Under the pieces are notes generated by a model. The model was not told the origin of the DNA. It made no database searches and saw only the letters and a list, made by a program, of their open reading frames with translations. Source: Kiritimatiellia bacterium (lineage in GTDB: Bacteria; Verrucomicrobiota; Kiritimatiellia; UBA8416; YA12-FULL-48-11). Taken from it: 64,000 nt of DNA. Location: contig JAQUPZ010000015.1 in assembly GCA_028716365.1 (NCBI GenBank), positions 1 to 64,000 on the forward strand, in the 5' to 3' direction. Of the stretch, positions 1 through 9,268 are shown in pieces (the stretch's first letter is position 1; the number at the start of each line of letters is the position of its first letter). A program made the position numbers and the translations under genes.

Positions 1-1693
1 TGCAGGCGGCAATCTGCCTCTTTTCGCGTTTTATTACAGGCTCCCACGGAGATAAATGTTTTGCTTTATCAGCAGCTATGAATGTTTCGCGGTCCTTAAA
101 ATAGCCTTGAATCTGCGTGCGGATGGATTCAATCCTCTCTGTCGGGGCCACCCCGAAAAGATCGGCGCCGAATGAAAGCGCTTCATTCCTCAAGATGTCT
201 GTCAGGGCTCCTTTTTTCAGGACCGGCATGGATGGGGTGATGTTCAATTTCACGGTTCTTGGAGACAACCGTTTTCGTGTTATGACGATGTTGGCAGTGA
301 TTCGTGAATCATCGAAACCGCCAATCTTTTTAAGAATCTGGGAAACAATGCTCTTGATACCCGCAGAGTGGAAACTGCTCATGACCGACCGGAATCCAAG
401 TTCTTCCAATTCCCGCGTAAGATCATAGCAGGCCAGATCGACAAGCTGGCGTGCCCCGAATGCGAAATTATTCCGGCATTCCGTATTCCATTTATTGCCA
501 TCGTCAGGGGCCCGGTTGATCATCACGGTGATGGCTGATTGGGCACCTGGAAGTTGAGACTCAATGGAAATGCCTGCCGCTTTCAGTTCTTCCACCGTGT
601 GAACAGACACATATTCAGCACCCTTCGAGTATGCGTCTGAGATCAGTTCGTCGGAGAGTTTCATCGATTCAAGGCTTTCATCCATGCTGACAGAAGTTAT
701 TCGCATAGGGGTTTTGGAATAAGCTTCATCATAACTTCTCAGCGTTTTTGGTACGCAGAATTTCAGGCACTGTCCCATTTCACCGCTTCGGAAGCCATGC
801 TTTTTAACTGTGTCCAGGATCACGGCTTCATCAACCTTTTCAGGAATTACAAGATCAAGGTCGAGGTTGAAATGCTCACCCCAGGCGCAACGCCACAGAT
901 TTTTCTTCGGGAATTTGTACTCGTAATTTTCAATTTTCAGGATATTTTGACCATTGAGTTCTTTATCCAGTGCTTTTGCCGGACAATGGTCCCGGCAAAG
1001 CATGCATTTGTCACAAATGGAACCGGGTTCAACCAGCGGGTCAGGTTCAATAACGGCATCTGTAAGAACAGTGACGAACCTGTTGCGGGCCCCGTATTCG
1101 GGGGTAATGGCAAGACCGTTGTATCCCATGTCGGCAAGACCGGTGACTACGGCCATGTAGATATGGCTGAGGTCCGGGGCAAATATGGCCTTGAGGTCCT
1201 TGTACTGGTTGTATCTCCATATGTTACTCGACGCGATTGGCAGTGCGTTGAATCCCATTTTTTCCAGGTAAACGGCCATTCGATATGAGAGCTCATCCAG
1301 CTTTGTGTTCATCATATACTGGACTGCATAGGGACCAATCTCCTGGGGGTGCTTCTCGCCGCCGAGTTCGATGCATGCATCCGGATGATGTATGGCCATG
1401 ACTATAATCGTACGGCATTTTGGGAAAAGACCGCGCGGACTCATCATCAGAGGCGCGTTTATTGAGCGCTCCACATTTCCAAAACCGATAAGGTCAACTC
1501 CCATTTCATAAGCATATTTCTTTATCTGGCCTTTTAGCCTGGATTGTATGCCCTTATTCAAATTCAATTGTTTTTGCCGGATATTTTGACCTTTTTTTGC
1601 CGGACGCACCTTTTTGTTTGGCTGGCACGACGAGAGAGCAGTAACCGTCAACATCGAGCTTTGCAGAAATTTCCGGCGGGATAAACGTGACAT
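1..1693 (-). CDS. Tat-exported 4Fe-4S protein, reductive-dehalogenase/QueG-like, cut by left edge
   Basis: The minus strand stays open from the ATG at 1693 to base 1, so 564 codons are visible and the C-terminus is missing. The N-terminus MSRLSRRKFLQSS is a twin-arginine signal, and the hydrophobic stretch ends in a cysteine (LTALSSC-like) that could be a lipobox. A ferredoxin-type cluster is visible at C227-x2-C230-x2-C233-x3-C237-P, with further cysteines at C269, C309 and C313 (C-x3-C-V-P) that could form a second cluster, as in RdhA and QueG families. A phrase like MGVDLIGFG near residue 65 recurs as FGADLFGVAP near residue 528, so the RdhA/QueG-type fold seems to begin a second time. It starts 11 bp after the stop of the upstream secreted orphan, with AAGGA ahead of the ATG, so the two probably form an operon. 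Substrate is unknown; dehalogenation is only one possibility. Confidence 0.8.
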   Translation of the reverse strand, partial: MSRLSRRKFLQSSMLTVTALSSCQPNKKVRPAKKGQNIRQKQLNLNKGIQSRLKGQIKKYAYEMGVDLIGFGNVERSINAPLMMSPRGLFPKCRTIIVMAIHHPDACIELGGEKHPQEIGPYAVQYMMNTKLDELSYRMAVYLEKMGFNALPIASSNIWRYNQYKDLKAIFAPDLSHIYMAVVTGLADMGYNGLAITPEYGARNRFVTVLTDAVIEPDPLVEPGSICDKCMLCRDHCPAKALDKELNGQNILKIENYEYKFPKKNLWRCAWGEHFNLDLDLVIPEKVDEAVILDTVKKHGFRSGEMGQCLKFCVPKTLRSYDEAYSKTPMRITSVSMDESLESMKLSDELISDAYSKGAEYVSVHTVEELKAAGISIESQLPGAQSAITVMINRAPDDGNKWNTECRNNFAFGARQLVDLACYDLTRELEELGFRSVMSSFHSAGIKSIVSQILKKIGGFDDSRITANIVITRKRLSPRTVKLNITPSMPVLKKGALTDILRNEALSFGADLFGVAPTERIESIRTQIQGYFKDRETFIAADKAKHLSPWEPVIKREKRQIAAC

Positions 1694-1704
1694 ATTGAAT
1701 TTCC

Positions 1705-3393
1705 TTATTTTGAGTTGTATGGCGTACTGATGACAATGTAGCCGTAGTCTCCTTTGACAGAAATCGATACTCCACTGGCCGGGACGGATTTGTCGGTGTG
1801 CAGCGTCAGTGATGGTGTTCTTTCAACAACGGTTATGTTTTTCCCGGCGCATTCGGGGGGCAACATCACGATATCCCTGGCCACTGATTTGTGATAGTCG
1901 ATATAAGTCACGATGTTGTTGCCATCATTGTACCAGTAGGCGCAGGTGGCATTCTTCAGGCCTTCAGGGTTGAAGTAACGTCGATACGCCACGCAGAAGA
2001 ATTCGGTCCCGGCTTTGATCATCGGTGCGAATTGCGCATCGAGAGCAGACGGGTAAGACTTGTTCGACGTGTGGATGAAGAGGGCCCGCTTCGTGTGTTT
2101 CTTCCGTTTCGCTGGAACAGTCATGCCTTGGACGAGGGAGTAGCCAAGCGCGTAACCCGTTTTTGATCGTGCAGTTTTGCCATCACCCTGACCCAGAAGC
2201 TGGATGAACCGGTCCGGGAGGTTGTCCGGATTTTCGATGTCACCGTCCGATTCGGAGAAGTTCAGCGGCACGGGTACGGGTTTAGAGAAATCTTGCGTGG
2301 CACGGAAATCGTAATTGACGCTGTTCTTGACGAAAGGGATTGCCTTTGGGATGTAATAGCGGTGGGATGTATAACTTCCACGGCTCAGAGGCGCTGACTG
2401 AATGAAGCCCATGTAACCAATGTTGAGGTCCTGCAGTACTTTCGCCTTGTACGTAATCACTGTCGAGCCATCGGGATGGATCCGGTAGGTGATTGTGTTG
2501 GCGATGGTGGCAGGCAGTGGAGCGGCGACGAAGTCACGCTTCTTGCCGGGGTTGCCGATGACGTCCGCGAGCACTGCCCCCGGATTGACAATCTCGTTCT
2601 CTTCGACGAAATCGATGAAGTCGCATTTTGTTACTCCCCTGGCAGGAAGAAGCATCTTGCCGTCTTTAAGGCATTGCTGGCGGAGGATTCGCACGGCAGG
2701 ATAGAGTTGGGTCATGACGTTGTTTTGGACCTGGAGGGTTTTCCCGTTGGAGCTGCGTTTGAGTATTGTGCCCGTGAGAGTTGAGGTGAATTTCCATATG
2801 TCGCCAGTGCCGTTGTTTTGAGACAAGAGCCAGAGCTTGTCATTATCGACGATCTTCATGACATACCACTTGACGCGGGCGCCGTCGGTCCATTCGCTCC
2901 CGAGGTCGGCGGTGCTTAGGCCATGTCCCGTACAGGTGATTTCGCGACTCGACGAGCAACCATGGTTGGCCCCGATATACATGCTGTTGATGTTCCATGG
3001 TGTACTGTCATCGCCGCAGTTGTGGATACGTGTGGCACCAGCAACGGTTTTATCATCGAAAGACGCGCCAGCCGGGATCAGTCCTGTCCATGAAAAATTG
3101 ACCTGCCTGTTGTTTGGTCCCTTGCCGATAACCCGCACAAGATCCTGTTCCTTTGAGAATGGCGAACGCACATAGGTCTCGTCCCCTTTGACGAATACCT
3201 CGAGTTTGTTTTTCATAAACGCACTCTTGTTGTCCGCCGCCTTGATTGCCTCCGCACCGAGAGTCCCCGCAAGCAGCCAGATGGCGCATACGAAAGATAT
3301 TGCAGGCCGTTGCCCGAAAAATCCGTGGGTTTGAGTTGTTGATACCCAAAGGGCACGCATCGTAAAACACGTTTTTTTATCCTGTGAGTTCAT
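1705..3393 (-). CDS. Secreted protein of unknown function
   Basis: A protein of about 562 residues. I place the start at 3393 (MNSQDKKTCF) because the reading frame upstream of it runs through the copied promoter/leader repeat, whose -35 box lies at 3445-3450; MNSQDKK matches the leader start MNCQxKQ seen at other genes. The N-terminal 50 residues contain a hydrophobic segment (AISFVCAIWLLAG) ending near GAEA, consistent with a signal peptide with a long n-region. The body is rich in Gly, Asn, Thr and aromatic residues, with a cysteine-containing block (GANHGCSSS, CTGHGLS) and predicted beta content. I do not recognise a family; a carbohydrate-active or adhesion role is a guess from the setting. 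The Fe-S protein follows after 11 bp. Confidence 0.7.
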   Translation of the reverse strand: MNSQDKKTCFTMRALWVSTTQTHGFFGQRPAISFVCAIWLLAGTLGAEAIKAADNKSAFMKNKLEVFVKGDETYVRSPFSKEQDLVRVIGKGPNNRQVNFSWTGLIPAGASFDDKTVAGATRIHNCGDDSTPWNINSMYIGANHGCSSSREITCTGHGLSTADLGSEWTDGARVKWYVMKIVDNDKLWLLSQNNGTGDIWKFTSTLTGTILKRSSNGKTLQVQNNVMTQLYPAVRILRQQCLKDGKMLLPARGVTKCDFIDFVEENEIVNPGAVLADVIGNPGKKRDFVAAPLPATIANTITYRIHPDGSTVITYKAKVLQDLNIGYMGFIQSAPLSRGSYTSHRYYIPKAIPFVKNSVNYDFRATQDFSKPVPVPLNFSESDGDIENPDNLPDRFIQLLGQGDGKTARSKTGYALGYSLVQGMTVPAKRKKHTKRALFIHTSNKSYPSALDAQFAPMIKAGTEFFCVAYRRYFNPEGLKNATCAYWYNDGNNIVTYIDYHKSVARDIVMLPPECAGKNITVVERTPSLTLHTDKSVPASGVSISVKGDYGYIVISTPYNSK

Positions 3394-3470
3394 CATGTGA
3401 CTGGTGATCTTTGCTGGAAGATTCTGCATCAGAGGTACGACAGGTGTCAACGGCTAACCGGTTGATATAA
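3370..3470 (-). promoter_or_regulatory. Leader repeat copy A (class 1, with promoter)
   Basis: Read on the minus strand it has CCGGTTAGCC, then TTGACA (3445-3450), 16 bases, TGCAGA (3423-3428), then the AATCTTCCAGCAAAG block and the start region of the secreted orphan. The same arrangement recurs at 13.7, 20.0, 28.1 and 29.8 kb. TTGACA and T(A/G)CAGA with a preceding TG fit an extended -10 sigma-70-type promoter; that reading is inference. Confidence 0.7.
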
Positions 3471-3539
3471 TTTACCCTGTATTCTCAACTCCGGCTAATC
3501 CGGTAACCCGCCCACATTTTTGTTCTCAGCCACCGGCCA

Positions 3540-4436
3540 TTACCTCTTCACCCAGCCTAATGACTTGCGTACCTCATCTGCCAGCCGCCTAGCGGCCGTA
3601 TTCATCAACTCTTCACCGAAGGCTACAGAGGACTCCTCAATTGCCTTGAGGTGGGCGGGCACTCGTCCTTTTAATTGGGAGGGAATAGGGCTGGCATCAA
3701 TGTGCTGGACACGCGACAGGTCCACGCGTTCTGGGCCTAATGCCATATTCATGGAAGTCTCCCATTTACCCCCATGCGCGCCGGGAGTCGGATCACCGTG
3801 CGCTTCCCGCTTCATGAGGTCCTTGACATACGTCGCACTGCCGCAAGTTATGATCGCCATCTTTTCCAGGCGTCCGCCCAGTTCCTCTGTAATCTTTCGC
3901 AGTAGACTGGCGGCCGGACCATGACCACCGAAGGCGACGCACACTCGAAACCCGAGTGCCGCCATGCTCTCGAAGAGCTCCATGTAAATCCCCCGGCACA
4001 GCTCAACGCTCACGAACAGGCTCGGCGGAAAGAGTTGGTGTTTCCCCGACTTTATCTCTTCGCGCGAAAGCGGAGGCGCCCCGGCAGGGGCAAATGGCAC
4101 CAGGGGGAAGACTATGCCGCCTGTTTCCTTGGCCGCCCGAAGACAAATTTCATAAGCTTTACAGGGATCCATCCCGAGCGCGTTCTGAAGACCGTGATCT
4201 TCCATCGGCCCGCAGGCCCAATAGACAACCGGTGCGCGTTCCTGTTCTCTAAGGAACTCCTCGGGACGCAAGTCTTGCCATTTGTGCATGTTGCGCATTT
4301 TACCATCCATCGAAGGCTTTTCCTCACCGCTCTTTTTTTCGGCAGCAAGCGCAGTCAATGCGCCAAGACCCAAAGCGGTACCTGCCGTAATGCCAATAGA
4401 ACGTTCAATAAATACCCGCCGCGCAATGGAACTCAT
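3540..4436 (-). CDS. Tat-exported creatininase-family amidohydrolase
   Basis: A protein of 298 residues. The ATG at 4436 is preferred because AGGAGG lies seven bases ahead; upstream in-frame ATGs lack this. It opens with a twin-arginine signal (ARRVFIERS followed by an Ala/Gly/Leu stretch). The creatininase fold is indicated by GPMEDHG followed by GMD (family form G-S-x-E-x-H-G...TD), by FGGHGP (family NGHGGN) and by AHGGKWETS. These supply the usual Glu, His and Asp metal ligands. Members hydrolyse cyclic amides such as creatinine or act on formamidopyrimidine-type substrates in the cytoplasm, so Tat export is noteworthy. It lies 143 bp downstream of the glycosidase-like gene. The substrate cannot be read from sequence. 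Confidence 0.8.
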   Translation of the reverse strand: MSSIARRVFIERSIGITAGTALGLGALTALAAEKKSGEEKPSMDGKMRNMHKWQDLRPEEFLREQERAPVVYWACGPMEDHGLQNALGMDPCKAYEICLRAAKETGGIVFPLVPFAPAGAPPLSREEIKSGKHQLFPPSLFVSVELCRGIYMELFESMAALGFRVCVAFGGHGPAASLLRKITEELGGRLEKMAIITCGSATYVKDLMKREAHGDPTPGAHGGKWETSMNMALGPERVDLSRVQHIDASPIPSQLKGRVPAHLKAIEESSVAFGEELMNTAARRLADEVRKSLGWVKR

Positions 4437-4579
4437 GGTCATACCTCCTGTGAATCCAAGTTTACTATTCTCACGATAATTGTCTTTTAAATTCAGGGCT
4501 GAACCCGTCATCGTTGATGACGACCGCCTTGGATGCGTTACGTGATTCCGGCGGCTTTGGCAATCGAACATACCGGCAA

Positions 4580-7492
4580 TTATTTAAGCACGTCGCCCAT
4601 GGTAACCAACTCGATACGAACCCGGGTGCGGGCTCCGGAATCCGCTTCGTTCCGAACCTCGACCTGATTCACACCGCCGCGGAGAAGAGGAGCTCCCTTC
4701 AAAGGAAATCGTCCAAGAGTGAAGCCGTTCTTGTCATATACAGTCGCGTCCTTTTCTCCCCAGTACTCAACATACTGGTGGTCAGTCAGGGTAACCGGCA
4801 GGCGCACGGCGGTCCCGTTAAAGCTCAGGGTCGGGTTGATCAGGGTCGTCGGAAATTCCTTGAGTGCTTCAAGGCGACCCAGGTAGCAGGTGACTGTCTT
4901 ACCCGGAGGCACGTCCGTCAACAAGAGGGTCAGGAAACCCGCGTCATTATAAGCAATCTTGTCAAGGGTGGTATCGGGTTCGAAGCCGGGATTCAGTTCC
5001 ACTGCTGGATCCCCGGGCATTGTGTGGGGATAATACCATTTAGTTACCGGATCCACCCACGGATCGGCCATCTCAAAGTATTTCCAGCCGGAAAAGTTCA
5101 ATACGACGTAATGCGAACGGGAGCGTCGGCGGCGACCGTCGTCGAGCCGGAGATGCAGCTTGACACCGCTCGCGTCTCCATACAGCCAGAAACCAATTGC
5201 ACCGTCTTTCGTGGGATCCCAGGCCTGAGTCAGCTGGAATGTTCGAGCGGCCCATGAGTTCTTTCCGGACGCGCGATTGACGCCGCTCAGTTTGAGGCTC
5301 GTGCGTCCTGTTTTCACCTGTTCGCTCGATCGTTCCGCCGTTGCGGGGAAGTCCGGACTGCCGGACGAAGCAGTCCCTTCTGGAGTTTGATCGGGGTCTA
5401 CCAACACCCGATTGCTCCTGTCTCCAAACGCCGCCGCTGCAGGGCGCGCCTTGATTCGAAACTTCAGCGGCTGTTCCTGGAAAAGATTGTCGTGTGTAAA
5501 CCGGCTCACGGTATTTCCCTCGAGAGACAAAAGCCGGGCCGGACCGTAATTGACAGGGTGCATCTGCCATTGACCGGAACCTTTCTCAACCAGTTTGAAG
5601 TCCTGCCTGGGAGTACGAAGCACCTCCTTGACGCGGTCCGAAAAATAATTCCGGAAGCGCAGTTCCTCATAGATCTTGCAGAGGGCGAGGTTTTCCGGCG
5701 TGCGACCATTTCCCGTGAGGACGCCGGTGCTTGTCTCGAGTGACCAGGGCACGCTCCACCCGATCGTCTTTGCAAGGACGTACTCCATGATGTCCGGAGT
5801 CGTGGATTCATTGCCGACGGCATAGCCAAACCAGCCCAACTCGCCAGGCATCAGGTTGTAGAGGGCGTTGACGAGCCGTTGCGAACAGTGGTAGTCAACC
5901 CATCGCTTCTGAGGCATGTCCATATTGACATCAATAGTGTACAGGCGTGAAAAGTCATGCCAATTAATGTGAGCCAGGTTGCTGCCCTGGACGATGACGT
6001 CGCGCTTGAATCGTTTGGTGGTTTCCTGTACCAACTTCCCGACATAGTAAAAGAACGGACCGTTGACCTGGACGCCGTCCAAACCATCAAAGTAAATCTG
6101 GTCGAATCCGCAGGTGTTAATTACATCCGCAACATTCTGGGCGACCTCCTGTAGCATGTCGCTGTCCGCATTTATTATGAAATTGCCCCAGCGCTGACTC
6201 AAATGGTACACGTAAGAACCGGCCCGGTGAGACGAGGCTTTGGTCCCATAAGCGCCCCGCGTACAGCCCTCAAGAGCGAATGGATGGTCGTTCTTGAGAT
6301 TTTGGTAGGTAATAACCTCATTGTCGACAACGAGGCTTTTGCCGCTGGAAGAACCGTAAGCATCGAGCAGCGGTAGCCCCGTCGGCGAGGTCGTCAGCAC
6401 AAGAGTTGTATCCGAAATCCCGAGGTCTTTCGCCAGGATGCGCATGTCGTCTTTGGCCAGGCGCGGATCCGGAACAGGGGTGAGGTAGGCGTTGTGCTTA
6501 TCGACACCTCCCGCAAGCATGTGGGCCCCGCCCTTGAGACCGGCCGCGTGAATCTTGTCCATCACAGCCTTCAGACCGGACAGGCCGTTCGGAAAGTTGC
6601 GCGTGTTCACCTCGTATTTGCCGTCCGACTTCGACCAGGTTCCGCCGTAGTTCAGAATGTAAGGAAACCCTCCGGCCTTCGCCAACTCGATGACACGGTC
6701 GATGTTTGCTTCAGTGAAGTCGATAAACAGGTATGATTTCTGAATCTCACGCGATACCTTTCCCCACTCACCCCCAAGGGTTGGATGCGGAAGCCCCTGT
6801 TCCACCTCCATTTTGCCGATGAGGTCCAGCATCCGTTCTGCAGGCCCGGCCAGCAGTGCCACCTTGGCACCTACCATCCCGAATCTCGTGTAGCAACTGG
6901 AACGAAAGGCTGCCGGCTCATACCGGGTGGTGCGGCTGTGGGCAATCAGGTTCACGGACGCCAGACATACGCCGAACTGATCGTTCCGGCAGATATTGAT
7001 CGTTTCACTGTGTTCGGACGGTTCCTGGACACGCGGTACCCGCTCGGAAATGGTGAGTGGCAAATCGATAACGATCAGTTCGTCCAGATTGGACTGATTG
7101 ACCGAGATGACCTCAAAGGTGAAGTAGCCCTTCTTCACTCCCACGCGGACACGAGCCTCGATTCCGGACCCGCCAAATTTGACATTCAGATCATTGCCCT
7201 GCTTTGATATCCTGGACGAGCCAAACTCCACAGTTCCGCGCCGTACCGACATGAAATAGACCGGGGAACGGAGGTCAAGATATTCGGTATTATTTCGCGC
7301 GTCCTTGAAGCCGCGGGTTATTCCATCCTTACCGACCGTCAGGCACGCGGATTGGTTTTCAATCACGATGGCATCTCCCTCGTCCCGGATGGACGAGTTG
7401 CCCCACTGCATCCAGGCCGTTGCAGGCAAAGCAAACGCGAATAGGAAAGAAGCACACGCAATATGGGACCAGATTTTCATCTTAGTAATCAT
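4580..7492 (-). CDS. Large secreted glycoside-hydrolase-like protein
   Basis: A protein of 970 residues with a Sec signal peptide ending ALPATAW. GGAGGG lies just ahead of the ATG at 7492, and a class-2 leader repeat precedes that. The middle (about 230 to 620) reads like a TIM barrel of the alpha-galactosidase/GH31-GH36 type: PYILNYGGTW, LKGGAHMLAGG, QIYFDGLDG near residue 469 (a candidate catalytic Asp), and VIVQGSNLAH. A beta-sandwich resembling a carbohydrate-binding module follows (SLKLSG, GFWLYGDASGVKLHLRLDDG), then a C-terminal beta domain. It probably attacks a polysaccharide outside the cytoplasmic membrane. The exact GH family is not assignable by eye; a catalytically dead member is possible. 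Confidence 0.75.
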   Translation of the reverse strand: MITKMKIWSHIACASFLFAFALPATAWMQWGNSSIRDEGDAIVIENQSACLTVGKDGITRGFKDARNNTEYLDLRSPVYFMSVRRGTVEFGSSRISKQGNDLNVKFGGSGIEARVRVGVKKGYFTFEVISVNQSNLDELIVIDLPLTISERVPRVQEPSEHSETINICRNDQFGVCLASVNLIAHSRTTRYEPAAFRSSCYTRFGMVGAKVALLAGPAERMLDLIGKMEVEQGLPHPTLGGEWGKVSREIQKSYLFIDFTEANIDRVIELAKAGGFPYILNYGGTWSKSDGKYEVNTRNFPNGLSGLKAVMDKIHAAGLKGGAHMLAGGVDKHNAYLTPVPDPRLAKDDMRILAKDLGISDTTLVLTTSPTGLPLLDAYGSSSGKSLVVDNEVITYQNLKNDHPFALEGCTRGAYGTKASSHRAGSYVYHLSQRWGNFIINADSDMLQEVAQNVADVINTCGFDQIYFDGLDGVQVNGPFFYYVGKLVQETTKRFKRDVIVQGSNLAHINWHDFSRLYTIDVNMDMPQKRWVDYHCSQRLVNALYNLMPGELGWFGYAVGNESTTPDIMEYVLAKTIGWSVPWSLETSTGVLTGNGRTPENLALCKIYEELRFRNYFSDRVKEVLRTPRQDFKLVEKGSGQWQMHPVNYGPARLLSLEGNTVSRFTHDNLFQEQPLKFRIKARPAAAAFGDRSNRVLVDPDQTPEGTASSGSPDFPATAERSSEQVKTGRTSLKLSGVNRASGKNSWAARTFQLTQAWDPTKDGAIGFWLYGDASGVKLHLRLDDGRRRRSRSHYVVLNFSGWKYFEMADPWVDPVTKWYYPHTMPGDPAVELNPGFEPDTTLDKIAYNDAGFLTLLLTDVPPGKTVTCYLGRLEALKEFPTTLINPTLSFNGTAVRLPVTLTDHQYVEYWGEKDATVYDKNGFTLGRFPLKGAPLLRGGVNQVEVRNEADSGARTRVRIELVTMGDVLK

Positions 7493-7509
7493 ATTCTACC
7501 CTCCGTTCA

Positions 7510-7616
7510 GTTGATAAGAAATTGTTTTCTTAGGGAGCAATTCTAAAACACCGATTTCAGTGCTCTTGTCCCAGTTAATTAAAAAACTTTAACACAGGCA
7601 TGACCAACGACAAGGA
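7510..7616 (-). promoter_or_regulatory. Leader repeat copy I (class 2)
   Basis: The copy shares about 100 bases with the one at 26.9-27.0 kb: GTTAATTGAAGA-like block, AACTGGGACAAGAGC, a small hairpin, then AATTGCTCCC and the AAGCAATTTCTTATCAAC tail. Only the tail is common with class-1 leaders; there is no TTGACA here. The gene-direction RNA forms CUGAAA-loop-UUUUAG, keeping pairing by a G-U wobble where the other copy has a G-C. Confidence 0.6.
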
Positions 7617-7618
7617 TT

Positions 7619-9238
7619 TTATCTCAGGCGCCAGTGCGTGGCCATCAAACACGGTTTTTCAGTGGGCTGATCCTTCTGATAGTAGATGGTCAAAATGGTC
7701 CCATCGTCGAGTTGCGCGGAAGCCGGATAACCCAGATCTCCGTCCGGCGCATTGTCAACCAGCGCGATTTCATTCTTGAGATCCCAGGTCTGGCTATTGT
7801 CCCGGGAAAGGCAGGCGCGCTGTCCATATGGTTTGCGGCGGTGTCCGTAAACCACTAGCAGCCGTCCGTCCTTCAGTCGAATGATGTGCGGCGGATAGCC
7901 CCACATCTCCAAGCGATGAATTGCGCTCCAAGTCCTGCCACCGTCTTCGCTCTCTGACTGGCCAAGGAACCGTTGGGACTCATCCGGGTGCTCATTCCGA
8001 AACATAGCCACGAGCCGCCCATTGTCGCATTCAACGACGTGCGGCTCATCCGCATAAAAGGATGCTGGCGACGGTACCTTGGCGATCTGCTGCCAGGAAA
8101 TGCCGTCGTCTTTCGATTCTTCCACAACGATGCGTTCGGAGGGACCGGGACCGCTACCGGTTCCAACATAAATCAGCCGGCCGTCTTTCAACTGGATCGG
8201 ACCATGCGGGGCGCATGCGGTTGTCTTGGACGAAACGCCCCAGGTCTTGCCGTTGTCTTCGGAACGGCGTACCCAAGCGCCGAGCCATTGCTTCCGGGTT
8301 TCCGGACCGATCTTGGTCGCATGCTGTCTCCAGGAATCCCGCATGATGGTCAGCCGCTCGAAATAAAGCGATGTGAACCAGCTGACCAGCAGGGTGCCCT
8401 TACTTGTCTCAATGATGCCGGTGTCCCGGTCATCCAAGGGAGTATTATTGATGGTATAAATATCGGACCAGGTCCTGCCGTTGTCGGAAGACCGGACCAT
8501 CTGGGTCTTTCCCCAGGGACAGACATGCGCATCCCGGTCCCCGGAGAAAGTCACAATCAACTCGCCTTTAGATGTCCTGGCGATGGTCGGCCAGCCGATG
8601 TATCGGCCCATCTGTTTGCATATCACCCCGGTGGAAGGACCAGGTTCGTTGCCGTCCAGGGGTTTGAACTTGGTAAACATGCCGATGGGAATGAATTTGA
8701 ACGAATCAATGTAGGCAGCCTTGCCGGCGTAACGGAGAATGAGCTTCTCGTTGTCCAGTCTGACATTTTTCCGGAACGGCACCCAGACGTTGAAATGCTT
8801 TTTCTGAGTCGCACCTTCGTTCGGTACATTTAGAACGGTAAACTCCGGCTCCGAAGACAGTTTCAGGCCGAAGTTGCCAGCGCTGTCGGTGGCGCGGGAT
8901 TCCACTTCAATATCGTACATGCCTTTCAGCGCCGGGTCGTAGGTTATGTCCGGCGCTTCCGGGTTACCGTAAAGCAGGTTGTTGTCGCCCCAGGTCTTGT
9001 ATCGCAGGTTCCAGAAGCCGCGCCGGTTTTCGTCGTCCAGGATTTTGTCCTTGGGCGTGCATCGCTCAAAATCGTCTTTGATAACCGGTTCGCCCCGAAT
9101 TGTGGCTTCCTCGGCCTGCGTGGCCAGCGACACCAGCAGGAAGGTGGCAATGGTGATGATGGCGACTTTCATCAGCCGTTGTTCACAGTTTGGGTTATAA
9201 GCAATTGCTTTTTCTGACAGTTCGTGAATGAATTTCAT
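7619..9238 (-). CDS. Secreted sialidase-like (BNR/Asp-box) protein
   Basis: A protein of 539 residues with Asp-box motifs of the six-bladed sialidase propeller: SSDNGRTWSD, SEDNGKTWGV, SKDDGISWQQ, SEDGGRTWSA and SRDNSQTWDL. Such proteins are exo-glycosidases or related hydrolases acting on exported sugars. An N-terminal beta domain of about 150 residues precedes the propeller. The ATG at 9238 overlaps the upstream stop (ATGA) and the first 17 residues (MKFIHELSEKAIAYN) are encoded by a leader repeat. A more typical signal peptide starts at the internal Met at 9172 (MKVAIITIATFLL), so the start is uncertain. It is last in the five-gene operon that begins at 13595. Confidence 0.8.
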   Translation of the reverse strand: MKFIHELSEKAIAYNPNCEQRLMKVAIITIATFLLVSLATQAEEATIRGEPVIKDDFERCTPKDKILDDENRRGFWNLRYKTWGDNNLLYGNPEAPDITYDPALKGMYDIEVESRATDSAGNFGLKLSSEPEFTVLNVPNEGATQKKHFNVWVPFRKNVRLDNEKLILRYAGKAAYIDSFKFIPIGMFTKFKPLDGNEPGPSTGVICKQMGRYIGWPTIARTSKGELIVTFSGDRDAHVCPWGKTQMVRSSDNGRTWSDIYTINNTPLDDRDTGIIETSKGTLLVSWFTSLYFERLTIMRDSWRQHATKIGPETRKQWLGAWVRRSEDNGKTWGVSSKTTACAPHGPIQLKDGRLIYVGTGSGPGPSERIVVEESKDDGISWQQIAKVPSPASFYADEPHVVECDNGRLVAMFRNEHPDESQRFLGQSESEDGGRTWSAIHRLEMWGYPPHIIRLKDGRLLVVYGHRRKPYGQRACLSRDNSQTWDLKNEIALVDNAPDGDLGYPASAQLDDGTILTIYYQKDQPTEKPCLMATHWRLR

Positions 9239-9268
9239 ATTCTCACTTTGCTGGAAGATTCTGCAGTC
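9196..9268 (-). promoter_or_regulatory. Leader repeat copy B (short, inside an operon junction)
   Basis: This copy holds only the downstream part of the class-1 leader (GCAGAATCTTCCAGCAAAGTG through the GAAAAAGCAATTGCTTAT tail). It lacks the TTGACA block. It encodes the last residues of the upstream 410-residue protein (ESSSKVRI) and the first residues of the sialidase-like protein, joined by an ATGA overlap. Confidence 0.65.

Noticed and set aside
3394..3450. N-terminal 19 residues of the longest frame of the secreted orphan
   Set aside because: They would be encoded within the -35 and -10 boxes of leader copy A; the start homologous to other leaders is at 3393.
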